Notes: generated from the letters alone by a model not told the origin. A DNA stretch of 13,793 nt from Gammaproteobacteria bacterium GWE2_37_16 (GCA_001801285.1 MGXG01000040.1:1-13793), one strand, 5' to 3'; shown: positions 8,383 to 13,793, counted from the stretch's first letter. Made by a program: numbers and translations.

Positions 8383-8405
8383 CACAAGTCTTTAGCTTGT
8401 GTTTT
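8383..8405 (+). terminator. Possible terminator between convergent genes
   Basis: CACAAG (8383-8388) and CTTGTG (8396-8401) form a 6-bp stem with a 7-base loop, followed by TTTT. It lies in the 250-bp gap between the convergent icmF-like and mtaD genes, about 160 bases after the icmF stop. The stem is short and partly AT, so the call is tentative. A C7 run at 8269-8275 is the only other feature noted in this gap. Confidence 0.3.
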
Positions 8406-8474
8406 CATTATTGCATACATATATGATTTAACTCATATTTTAGAGCTGGCTAAAGACCCGCAACTACTTAATCA

Positions 8475-9827
8475 TCATATAATACCCGAACTTTTAGAGA
8501 TATTCCCTTCCCTGGATTGGATTTTTTCTTGCCATTTTTTTGCCTTAACTAAAATCTTTTCTTTATCCAAGGTTTTCAGCTCCCCTTTTTCCATAATTCT
8601 ACGTCCCGCTATCCAAACATCGGTCACTTGTCTTGCGCTCGCTGCGTAAACAATTTGTGAAATCGGATTATAGACTGGCTGGGTATTAAACGCTGACAAG
8701 TCAACAGCAATAAGATCCGCTGATTTACCAATTTCAATACTGCCAATCTCTTGTTCTAGCCCTATAGCTCGCGCGCCATTAAGCGTTGCCATTCTTAAAG
8801 CCATAGCTGCTGGAACAGCTGTTGGATCATTCGTGCTTCCTTTGGCCAACATAGCAGCAGTCCTCATTTCGGAAAACATATCCAAATCATTATTACTGAC
8901 GGCACTATCAGTACCAATAGAAACACTTATGTCCTGTTTTAATAATTTTTGCACAGGGCATATCCCATTTGCTAATTTTAAGTTTGATTCAGGACAATGA
9001 ATTACCCCAATTTTAGGATTAGCTTGCATTAATTCTATGTCCTTATCGTTTAACTGCACCATATGAACACACTGAAATGGAACCTCAAACATTCCTAAAT
9101 CATGCAATCGCAGCAATGGTCTCTTCCTAAAAACTTGCATAGATTCAATAATTTCAGCGCTGCTTTCATGAACATGCATATGAATAGATATACCCAACTC
9201 TTTAGTAATTTCTTTTATTTTGATTAACTCTCTATCCTTAAGAGAATACGGAGCATGAGGAGCTAGGTTGATTTTAATTAACGGCTCATTTTTATATTGT
9301 TTATAAAATTGTAATCCTTTATCTACATATTCTTCTAACCTCCCAGCCCAGTTTGTTTTGCTATTAAGCATAAACATGCCAAGGCATGCTCTTCCCTGTG
9401 CCTTAGTGGTTACTTCTGCGAGTATATCCGGAAAAAAATAATGTTCCTGAAAACAAGTTGTGCCCCCACTTAACATTTCCGCTAAAGCCAACTCCATTCC
9501 ATCCCGACAAAATGCCTCATCTAGCCACCTCTTTTCGGCTGGCCAAATACGATCCTTAAGCCAAACCATAAAAGGCAAATCATCTGCTAGCCCCCGAAGC
9601 AGCACCAGTGGGCTGTGAGTGTGAGCATTGACTAGTCCAGGCATAACAACATGTTCCTCTAAATAGACGGTTGTTACAGGTTGATACTTCCTTTTAGCTT
9701 CTTCTTCCGGTAAAACATCTAATATTCTCCCTTTGTCCACAGCAACGGCATGTTTTATATAAAATTCATTGTGTGGTTCTATGGGAATAATCCATTGGGG
9801 CAACAATAAGGAATCAATATTTACCAT
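8475..9827 (-). CDS. mtaD: Amidohydrolase of the MtaD/TRZ-ATZ family (5'-methylthioadenosine/S-adenosylhomocysteine deaminase)
   Basis: Cytoplasmic metal-dependent deaminase, probably acting on 5'-methylthioadenosine and/or S-adenosylhomocysteine in purine and methionine salvage. The family signature is clear: MPGLVNAHTHSPLVLLRG with metal ligands H69 and H71, then AGHAPY-type APHAPYSL (189-196), HMHVHE (216-221; metal ligand H218 and active-site E221), H255, HCPESNLKLA (277-286) and GTDSAVSNNDLDMF with D307. The length of 450 residues is normal for the group. The ATG has an excellent ribosome binding site (AGGAGG, 9835-9840, 7-base spacing). It is transcribed alone, convergent with the icmF-like gene and divergent from the response regulator. 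The exact substrate cannot be fixed from sequence: related TRZ/ATZ enzymes use guanine or triazines, so the name is by overall resemblance. Confidence 0.85.
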   Translation of the reverse strand: MVNIDSLLLPQWIIPIEPHNEFYIKHAVAVDKGRILDVLPEEEAKRKYQPVTTVYLEEHVVMPGLVNAHTHSPLVLLRGLADDLPFMVWLKDRIWPAEKRWLDEAFCRDGMELALAEMLSGGTTCFQEHYFFPDILAEVTTKAQGRACLGMFMLNSKTNWAGRLEEYVDKGLQFYKQYKNEPLIKINLAPHAPYSLKDRELIKIKEITKELGISIHMHVHESSAEIIESMQVFRKRPLLRLHDLGMFEVPFQCVHMVQLNDKDIELMQANPKIGVIHCPESNLKLANGICPVQKLLKQDISVSIGTDSAVSNNDLDMFSEMRTAAMLAKGSTNDPTAVPAAMALRMATLNGARAIGLEQEIGSIEIGKSADLIAVDLSAFNTQPVYNPISQIVYAASARQVTDVWIAGRRIMEKGELKTLDKEKILVKAKKWQEKIQSREGNISKSSGII

Positions 9828-9896
9828 GTGTTTTCCTCCTCATCTTTGTTTTTCATCATCAACAAAAACTAAATTTATTTTAAAAAGACTGCTTTT

Positions 9897-9924
9897 ATTA
9901 TACAATATTATTTGTTATTGTCTT
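9897..9924 (-). promoter_or_regulatory. Probable promoter for mtaD
   Basis: On the minus strand TATAAT (9902 to 9897) is preceded by AAGACA (9924 to 9919), a 4/6 match to the -35 consensus, with a 16-base spacer. Transcription would start about 60 bases before the mtaD ATG. For the opposite, rightward gene I found no equally good promoter in this 144-bp divergent gap. Confidence 0.45.
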
Positions 9925-9971
9925 TGTGGTTTCGTTTTAAATGATTTGGGGTCGTAATATAGGAGCATAAA

Positions 9972-10361
9972 ATGCTAAGTAGTAAGATCATTAACGCATT
10001 AGTTGTTGAAGATGAAGAAATAGCACAAACAGCAGCTCAACATTTACTATCCGAGCTTGGTTGCCAAGTAGCTATAGCTAATACTGGATATGAAGCGTTA
10101 GCTCTGCTTGAACATAACCATTACGATATAATCATAATGGATTTGGGTATTTTTGATATAGACGGGCTCAATATTACAAAAAAAATTCGCAACATGGATG
10201 GGAACATAAAAAATATTCCCATTATTGCCGTGACTATGTACAAACAAAGTAGCCTAAAAAAACGTGCTTTTGATTTGGGCGTTAATGATTTTTTAGTAAA
10301 ACCTTTAACTTTGTCTAACTGTCAAAGCTTGCTTGAAAAATATGTGACTCCTAAATTTTAA
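9972..10361 (+). CDS. Single-domain response regulator (CheY-like receiver)
   Basis: A stand-alone receiver domain of 129 residues with no output domain. The acidic cluster E13-D14-E15 (VVEDEE), the phosphoacceptor D57 (IIIMDLG), T88 (AVTMYKQ) and K110 (FLVKPL) are all present, so it should accept phosphate from a histidine kinase. The sequence resembles receiver domains of hybrid kinases and phosphorelay shuttles as much as CheY; no kinase is in view. The ATG has a good ribosome binding site (AGGAG, 9961-9965, 6-base spacing). It is the first of three co-directional genes (34 bases to the IcmC/D-like gene, then 19 to adk) and may share their transcript. Its target is unknown. It could signal through protein binding or act inside a relay. 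Confidence 0.88.
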   Translation: MLSSKIINALVVEDEEIAQTAAQHLLSELGCQVAIANTGYEALALLEHNHYDIIIMDLGIFDIDGLNITKKIRNMDGNIKNIPIIAVTMYKQSSLKKRAFDLGVNDFLVKPLTLSNCQSLLEKYVTPKF

Positions 10362-10395
10362 TCTTTGTTTTTATCAACTGTATGAAGAGGTTTTA

Positions 10396-10740
10396 GTGAA
10401 AAAGAATTTTTTATCAAAATTGGCTCTAGTTTTTTTTGTATTTTCGATGAAAGCCTCAGCAATCCCATCACAATCGGCAAATCACTCTTTGCCAAGTACT
10501 GCCTCTGACTCTATCGGTCTTGGCAATGTAGCAAGTAATGTAGTTAATATAGAAATGAATGTCCACGAAATATTAAAAGCCGTATGTCTTGTTAGTGCTT
10601 CCGCACTTTTTCTTTCCGCTTTGATTAAGTATAAAAAACACCGATCTAATCCGATAGAAGTTCCTTTGGGTACGGTTATCACCAATATCATTATTGCCTT
10701 GGTTTTGGTTGTTTTAGCATTTATTCCTTTACAAATTTAG
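10396..10740 (+). CDS. Small IcmC/IcmD/DotV-like membrane protein (Dot/Icm-related)
   Basis: A 114-residue protein with a signal-like N-terminus (1-22, cleavage plausible after KASA), a polar stretch, and two transmembrane helices at about 58-78 and 91-112. Between them lies KKHRSNPIEVPLGT (80-93), which matches the loop motif of the IcmC/DotE, IcmD/DotP and DotV proteins of type IVB secretion (K.K.H+.NP.Q.P.GT). Those proteins are inner-membrane parts of the Dot/Icm apparatus. Which of the three is closest cannot be settled by eye, so no symbol is given. The start is GTG with AGAGG 5 bases upstream; no ATG would keep the signal sequence. It sits between a response regulator and adk, not with other icm genes. 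It could be a duplicated, relocated paralogue. The motif supports the family; a role in secretion is inferred. Confidence 0.65.
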   Translation: MKKNFLSKLALVFFVFSMKASAIPSQSANHSLPSTASDSIGLGNVASNVVNIEMNVHEILKAVCLVSASALFLSALIKYKKHRSNPIEVPLGTVITNIIIALVLVVLAFIPLQI

Positions 10741-10759
10741 AGAGTTATAACTTCTGTTT

Positions 10760-11410
10760 ATGCGTATAATTTTACTAGGAGCTCCAGGCGCTGGGAAAGG
10801 GACTCAAGCCCGCTTTTTGTCCGAGCTTTATCACGTTCCTGTGATTTCCACAGGTGAGATGTTAAGAGAAGCAGTTCAGTCTCAAAGTAAATTGGGATTA
10901 TTGGTGAAGTCTATTATGGAAAAAGGAGCTCTTGTTTCAGACGGCATAATGGTTGACCTGATAAAAGAACGACTTAAACAAAAAGACTGTTCCTCTGGCT
11001 ATTTGCTAGATGGTTTTCCCAGAACAATTCCTCAAGCTGAAGCCCTTAAAGAAAATGGGATTGTCGTAGATTATGTTATAAATATTCACGTCCATGACGA
11101 AGAAATCAAAAAGAGACTTTCTGGGAGACGTGTTCATCTTGCATCAGGGCGCACTTACCACAACCTTTATAACCCACCAAAACGTCCCAATATAGACGAT
11201 GAATCAGGAGAACCTCTAGTCACCAGAGACGACGACGCTCTTGCCACCGTAGAGAGGAGATTAAGGGTATATCATGAAATGTCAGAACCTTTGATTGCCT
11301 ATTATCGTTCTTGTGCAAAAAATAATACCCCTCATCCTGTTTACATACTTCTCGATGGCACAAAAACAATTGATGGAATTCGCCAACAGCTTACTCATTC
11401 ACTAAAATAG
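10760..11410 (+). CDS. adk: Adenylate kinase
   Basis: Interconverts ATP plus AMP and two ADP in the cytoplasm, and is essential for adenine nucleotide balance. Walker A GAPGAGKGT lies at 7-15, the AMP-binding STGEMLR at 30-36 and GFPRT at 85-89. The LID (about 120-160: SGRRVHLASGRTYHNLYNPP, then later LVTRDDD) has no zinc-binding cysteines, as in the long E. coli-type enzyme. The length of 216 residues is normal. No clear ribosome binding site precedes the ATG, which lies 19 bases after the stop of the IcmC/D-like gene, so translational coupling or a shared transcript is likely. Confidence 0.97.
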   Translation: MRIILLGAPGAGKGTQARFLSELYHVPVISTGEMLREAVQSQSKLGLLVKSIMEKGALVSDGIMVDLIKERLKQKDCSSGYLLDGFPRTIPQAEALKENGIVVDYVINIHVHDEEIKKRLSGRRVHLASGRTYHNLYNPPKRPNIDDESGEPLVTRDDDALATVERRLRVYHEMSEPLIAYYRSCAKNNTPHPVYILLDGTKTIDGIRQQLTHSLK

Positions 11411-11471
11411 CTAGCTACCCACCAAACTTAGGGGGTACATACTATACTAATGATTTTTCGGTTCTATCCCG

Positions 11472-11597
11472 TATACCCTTCGTGTTTCAATTTCTTGGCT
11501 AAAAGGTAAGGAGTGAGCAACAGGAGTGTCCTTCCCGTACATAACTGCTACGAATAGCACAGGAAACAGCGCTTAAAATTAAAATACGAAGGGTATA
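11472..11597. repeat. MITE-like element with long terminal inverted repeats
   Basis: Both ends, read inward, start TATACCCTTCGT and match at 20 of the first 22 bases (left arm 11472-11493, right arm 11576-11597). The 126-bp length, lack of coding capacity, imperfect inverted ends and TA at both tips fit a small non-autonomous element of the kind moved by IS630/mariner-type transposases, or an ERIC/REP-like palindromic repeat. Only one copy is present here, so the repeat status is inferred. Confidence 0.6.
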
Positions 11598-11598
11598 T

Positions 11599-11628
11599 TT
11601 GCAGAAGTTAGATTTTCTGTATTATAAT
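11599..11628 (+). promoter_or_regulatory. Probable promoter for skp/ompH
   Basis: A perfect TATAAT lies at 11623-11628, with TTGCAG (11599-11604) as a weak -35 and an 18-base spacer. The -35 begins one base beyond the MITE-like element's end. Transcription would start near 11635, giving a 5' leader of about 100 bases. Confidence 0.45.
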
Positions 11629-11707
11629 GACCACTGAGTCTATTAACTCGCCTTTAGCTGCGGCAAGACTGAGTTACATTACTAACTAGATGTATTGATT
11701 TTTTGAT

Positions 11708-11725
11708 TTAAACTTAAACTTAAAC
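11708..11725 (+). repeat. Three tandem TTAAAC units before the skp ribosome binding site
   Basis: TTAAAC occurs three times in perfect tandem and is directly followed by GAGG, the ribosome binding site of the skp/ompH gene. Copy number changes here would alter leader length only. No function is claimed. Confidence 0.6.
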
Positions 11726-11737
11726 GAGGAAATAATA

Positions 11738-12244
11738 ATGAAAAAAGTTTCACTTCTTATAGCAGCAGGTCTCTTGTTAGCTGCAAATGCCGCTTTCGCT
11801 GATACAAAGATCGGCGTTCTTGATTTAAACAAAGTGCTTTCAAATGACCCACAGGTTACGTTGCTGCAAGATCAATTGAAAAAACAGTTTGAGCCTCGCA
11901 ACCAAGAAATTGTTACAGCTCAAAAAAACTTACAAAACGATATTGATAAATATAATAAAGACAGTGGCAAAATTAAAGGAAATGATGTAAAGAAAAACCA
12001 AGATAATATTATTGCCGAACAGAAAAAACTGCGGGATATGCAAGCCAGTTTCCAACATGATTTGACTGATGCTCAAAATAAATCCATGCAAACCATTTTG
12101 AAACGTGTGGAAACAGTAGTGAATAAAATTGCGGCAGATCAAAAATATGATCTTGTGGTGACTAAAGTAAGTACTGTTTATAATGATCCAAAACTTGAAA
12201 TTACAGATAAGGTTGTAACCGAGTTAAAAAAAGAAAAAATTTAA
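11738..12244 (+). CDS. skp: Periplasmic OmpH/Skp-family chaperone
   Basis: A 168-residue periplasmic chaperone of the OmpH/Skp family, which holds unfolded outer-membrane proteins on their way to the Bam complex. A classic signal peptide (1-22, cleavage after AAFA before DTKIG) is followed by the first strand KIGVLDLNKVL, a long Gln/Lys-rich alpha-helical arm (about 45-135) that forms the tentacle of the trimer, and a C-terminal strand region (KYDLVVTKVSTVYND). The length matches the family. GAGG at 11726-11729 lies 8 bases before the ATG. In many gammaproteobacteria skp sits between bamA and lpxD. Here it stands alone between adk with a MITE-like element and a terminator with an IS, so the region has been rearranged relative to that order. 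Confidence 0.88.
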   Translation: MKKVSLLIAAGLLLAANAAFADTKIGVLDLNKVLSNDPQVTLLQDQLKKQFEPRNQEIVTAQKNLQNDIDKYNKDSGKIKGNDVKKNQDNIIAEQKKLRDMQASFQHDLTDAQNKSMQTILKRVETVVNKIAADQKYDLVVTKVSTVYNDPKLEITDKVVTELKKEKI

Positions 12245-12261
12245 TATCTTTGCCTTTCTCT

Positions 12262-12292
12262 AAAAAAAGCCTCAATAAACGAGGCTTTTTTT
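12262..12292 (+). terminator. Rho-independent terminator of skp/ompH
   Basis: Seven A plus GCCTC (12262-12273) pair perfectly with GAGGC plus seven T (12281-12292) around the loop AATAAAC. The 12-bp stem and T run lie 17 bases after the stop codon. The terminator ends exactly where the IS begins. Confidence 0.92.
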
Positions 12293-12306
12293 GGTTCTGT
12301 CGCAAA
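12293..12306. repeat. IS left terminal inverted repeat
   Basis: GGTTCTGTCGCAAA, an exact inverted match to 13065-13078. It abuts the T run of the skp terminator. Confidence 0.93.
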
Positions 12307-12345
12307 TATTATAAAAGACCAAATGCAGACTTCTGCTGGATATAA

Positions 12346-13006
12346 TTATCCTGCTAACGCATAAAATTGTTCCCAAACTGGCATATTGGAACCGCAAATC
12401 ATTTGTCCTTTGGCAAGCATGTGATGTAATTCTATACCAGCAATAGTAGCTTCGGCGGCTGCAAAAGACTTGAAACCAAGCATTGGTCTGGTTATACGCT
12501 TAATGCTACGATGGTCTTGTTCAACAATATTATTTAGATATTTGAGCTGCCTTATAAAAATTGTAAAAAAGCATAATCCGCTCAGCAAAAACAATAGATT
12601 TAGCCGTTCCAAAGCCGCATTATTAGCACCGCTTTTATCAATTGTTACTGTCGTTGGCAGTCCGCTTGATCCAAGGGCTTTTTTGAAAAATTTCAGCGCT
12701 GCCGTGCGGTCGCGTTTCTTGGAAAGCATAAAATCTACGGTACTTCCTTCTTTGTCTACCGCTCGATACAGATAGCACCATTTCCCTTTTATTTTTATGT
12801 AGGTCTCATCCATACGCCAACTGCAGCCAGCGTTCTTCTTGTGTTTTTTACGAAACTCCTCTTTCAATAGTGGCGCATACTTTGCTGTCCAAAGCTGCAC
12901 AGTAGCATGATCAAGAGCTAATCCGCGCTCTTTAATTAATTCCTCAATATTTCTGTAACTCAAAGAATAAGCAACATACCAACGAACTACCTTTAAAACT
13001 AATCAT
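12346..13006 (-). pseudogene. IS6-family DDE transposase, frameshifted near its start
   Basis: The readable part (205 codons from an internal ATG at 12963) has the IS6 catalytic domain: D52 (MDETYIKIKGKW), D109 (VTIDKSGAN) and E148 (NNIVEQDHRSIKR), numbered from that ATG. The natural start is the ATG at 13006, after a good ribosome binding site and matching the start of the other IS copy. From it the frame reads MISFKG and then runs off: RWYVAYSLSYRNIEE lies in another frame. Compared with IS26-type proteins about 32 bases are missing between the FKG and RWY motifs, which breaks the frame. The stretch between D109 and E148 is 38 residues, a few more than the usual about 34. The readable part could be made from the internal ATG, but it would lack the N-terminal DNA-binding helices. 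Confidence 0.8.
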
Positions 13007-13064
13007 AACTTTCGCTCCTCTTATCGGTCAACTATTGGCGCCATTTTAATCGTTTTAATTTAAT

Positions 13065-13078
13065 TTTGCGACAGAACC
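13065..13078. repeat. IS right terminal inverted repeat
   Basis: TTTGCGACAGAACC, the complement of the left repeat and identical to positions 68-81. Confidence 0.93.
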
Positions 13079-13141
13079 CTACAATCGGTACTGCTAAAAC
13101 AACCGGATTTTATAAAATTACTTAGGATGTTACAGGTCTTT

Positions 13142-13166
13142 AAAATGCCGATAAGGTTCGGATTTT
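13142..13166 (-). terminator. Probable terminator of ssrA
   Basis: On the minus strand AAAATCCGA can pair with TCGG-C-ATTTT (one bulged C) around ACCTTA, giving nine pairs. It starts 24 bases after the tmRNA 3' end. The T run is inside the stem and the bases after it are AAAG, so termination strength is uncertain. Confidence 0.45.
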
Positions 13167-13189
13167 ATTGGATTTGTGGGATAATCAAT

Positions 13190-13579
13190 TGGTGGAGGCG
13201 GCGGGAATTGAACCCGCGTCCGTAAATCCTCTACCCCAAGTAACTACATGTTTAGCTGAGTCTTTTATTTTTAACCATTCTCGTCTGACCAGCACGGTTG
13301 GAGAACAGCGATTCTGAAAAGTTTTAACAGTATATTGTCAGACGCTTTATACTGCGATCTTATGTAAATGATCGTTAGGCAGCACGCATAAGCACACACT
13401 GATAACGATTGCTTTGCCTTAGATTAGGCAGCTAACAAAGCGCGTCCGAAGATGCGATTGTTTGCAGCAAATTTAGTCGCTTTTGCGATTATATTTTATA
13501 ACCGGGTTTAACGAGAGAGGTTATCTGCTCGACATGCACCTGAAGGCTTTGTAACCCACGTCGAAACCAGGTCGCCCCC
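13190..13579 (-). ncRNA. ssrA: Transfer-messenger RNA (tmRNA)
   Basis: tmRNA rescues stalled ribosomes by acting first as an alanine tRNA and then as a short mRNA that adds a degradation tag; it works with SmpB. The 5' end GGGGGCGACCTGGTTTCGAC and the 3' end GCGGGTTCAATTCCCGCCGC, then CTCCACCA, are the family hallmarks. The ends pair as a 7-bp acceptor stem, GGGGGCG with CGCCTCC, and include the G3-U wobble that alanyl-tRNA synthetase reads. The T arm has GGTTCAATTCC and CCA is encoded. At 390 bases it is a normal one-piece gammaproteobacterial form. It has its own promoter upstream and a probable terminator downstream, and lies about 110 bases from the IS. Confidence 0.96.
13424..13465 (-). 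CDS. tmRNA-encoded proteolysis tag ANNRIFGRALLAA
   Basis: Inside the tmRNA, the reading frame starting at GCA (13465 to 13463) gives A-N-N-R-I-F-G-R-A-L-L-A-A and then TAA. The GCA-AAC start and the hydrophobic LAA-type end fit known tags: E. coli uses GCA AAC GAC and ends in ALAA, the signal read by ClpXP. The third residue is Asn where Asp is usual, and the tag carries two Arg and no acidic residue. The resume codon is chosen by similarity. A start one codon earlier (GCT) would only add an Ala. Confidence 0.8.
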   Translation of the reverse strand, partial: ANNRIFGRALLAA

Positions 13580-13606
13580 AAATTGTTGAATTTTCTTTGA
13601 CGGTAT

Positions 13607-13634
13607 ATTATAGCAAAATAGCGGCAAATGTCCA
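13607..13634 (-). promoter_or_regulatory. Promoter of ssrA
   Basis: On the minus strand TGGACA (13634 to 13629) and TATAAT (13612 to 13607) are 16 bases apart, a near-consensus sigma-70 promoter. A precursor leader of about 20 bases before the mature 5' end at 13579 would be removed by RNase P, as known for tmRNA. Confidence 0.75.
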
Positions 13635-13747
13635 GATATTTTAAGTATTTTCAGGGTAATATATTGATTTGTAAGGTAATCGTATTTACATATCTTTTGG
13701 CTTTGTACACGACAAACTTTTAGTATAAAAAAATAACTCGCTGATAT

Positions 13748-13791
13748 ATAACGTAAATCTTTAATCTCTTAATAAAAAGGAGTTACGTTAT
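13748..13791 (+). promoter_or_regulatory. Inverted repeat enclosing the ribosome binding site of the last gene
   Basis: ATAACGTAA (13748-13756) and TTACGTTAT (13783-13791) are perfect 9-bp inverted copies. The loop of 26 bases holds the Shine-Dalgarno AAGGAG (13777-13782), and the second arm contains the first two bases of the start codon. It could hide the start codon in the mRNA or serve as a protein binding site in DNA. Function is inferred from position only. Confidence 0.5.
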
Positions 13792-13793
13792 GA
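13790..13793 (+). CDS. Start of a rightward gene cut by the window edge
   Basis: ATG at 13790-13792 follows a strong Shine-Dalgarno AAGGAG (13777-13782) with 7-base spacing. Only the start codon and one more base are in the window, so the product is unknown. Upstream, TATAAA at 13724-13729 with TTGTAC at 13703-13708 (15-base spacer) is a possible but weak promoter. Confidence 0.55.

Larger units (their letters stand above)
11411..11737. other. Intergenic region between adk and the skp/ompH gene
   Basis: This 327-bp gap holds no coding sequence I can support. From left to right: a weak 5-bp inverted repeat TACCC/GGGTA after adk (too poor to call a terminator), a 126-bp MITE-like element, a promoter at its right border, and a leader of about 100 bases. 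In the leader TAACTC (11644-11649) can pair with GAGTTA (11671-11676), enclosing GCC/GGC. An alternative GAGT/ACTC pairing upstream is also possible. Three tandem TTAAAC units stand just before the ribosome binding site. Confidence 0.5.
12293..13078 (-). mobile_element. IS6-family insertion sequence, full length (786 bp)
   Basis: The element is bounded by perfect 14-bp inverted repeats, GGTTCTGTCGCAAA at 12293-12306 and its complement at 13065-13078. Its one gene, a DDE transposase read leftward, fills it. The size and end sequence fit the IS6 family (IS26 and IS240 group). The flanking 8 bases (CTTTTTTT left, CTACAATC right) do not match, so there is no target duplication, as expected after recombination or replicative rearrangement, or after decay. 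A diverged end of the same kind of element is at the left edge of the window in the same orientation. Confidence 0.93.

Noticed and set aside
8356..8649. A 97-codon rightward reading frame in the gap after icmF, overlapping the 3' end of mtaD.
   Set aside because: Its second half is antisense to the conserved C-terminus of mtaD, the AGGAG upstream is too far from the ATG (13 bases), and the protein resembles nothing I know.
11416..11437. TACCC/GGGTA inverted repeat after adk as a terminator.
   Set aside because: Only five pairs with a 12-base loop, and no T run within the usual distance.
13104..13168. Direct repeat CGGATTTTAT at 13104-13113 and 13159-13168.
   Set aside because: Ten AT-rich bases can repeat by chance, and the second copy is already part of the proposed ssrA terminator.
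13190..13220. A tRNA-like T arm with CCA, as if a tRNA gene were present.
   Set aside because: It is the 3' half of the tRNA-like domain of tmRNA; the matching 5' half is 360 bases away.
1..13793. CRISPR arrays, phage genes or a toxin-antitoxin pair.
   Set aside because: No regularly spaced direct repeats, no phage structural or lysis cassette, and no small paired genes of that type were seen on either strand.

Overview
The window reads as an AT-rich gammaproteobacterial chromosome, most likely from the Legionellales/Coxiella-like lineage. The reasons are gamma-type housekeeping genes (rnr-rlmB, adk, an OmpH/Skp chaperone, a one-piece tmRNA gene) beside two proteins that resemble Dot/Icm type IVB secretion components: a large IcmF-like GTPase-domain membrane protein and a small two-helix protein with the conserved HRSNPIEVPLGT-type motif of the IcmC/IcmD/DotV group. 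The lineage call is an inference from family resemblance. Nothing here identifies a species.

Layout from left to right. Positions 1-81 are the right-hand end of an IS6-family insertion sequence whose transposase runs off the left edge. A leader with a plausible promoter then precedes rnr (RNase R, TTG start) and rlmB (23S rRNA Gm2251 methyltransferase), a typical gammaproteobacterial pair. Convergent to them is a membrane-anchored fusion of a NodB-type polysaccharide deacetylase and an Amidase_2 domain. The amidase half has lost one expected zinc ligand. A 357-bp intergenic region follows, holding a strong terminator-like hairpin that belongs to no visible gene. Next is the 1049-residue icmF-like gene, without its usual dotU partner in view. 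Convergent to it is an MtaD-type amidohydrolase. Divergent from mtaD is a co-directional set: a single-domain response regulator, the small IcmC/IcmD-like gene and adk. A 126-bp MITE-like inverted-repeat element lies between adk and the skp/ompH gene. The skp gene ends in a perfect terminator, and a complete 786-bp IS6-family element with a broken transposase begins at the next base. The right part holds ssrA (tmRNA, minus strand, tag ANNRIFGRALLAA) with its own promoter and probable terminator. At the very edge is the start codon of a rightward gene whose Shine-Dalgarno sits in the loop of a perfect inverted repeat.

How the genes relate. RNase R, RlmB and tmRNA belong to RNA metabolism and ribosome rescue. 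The RNase R here stops right after its S1 domain, without the basic tail that in E. coli links it to trans-translation. Deacetylase-amidase, Skp and the IcmF-like and IcmC/D-like proteins act at the envelope. The two IS6 ends are in the same orientation and bracket about 12.2 kb. They differ from each other by about 16% over the stretch that can be compared, and the bracketed DNA carries core genes, so this looks like IS scattering or old rearrangement and not a recent transposon. I did not find a convincing new multi-gene system. The best leads are the amidase with a missing zinc ligand, the orphan Dot/Icm-like genes, the tmRNA tag, the orphan terminator hairpin and the start-codon hairpin at the right edge.
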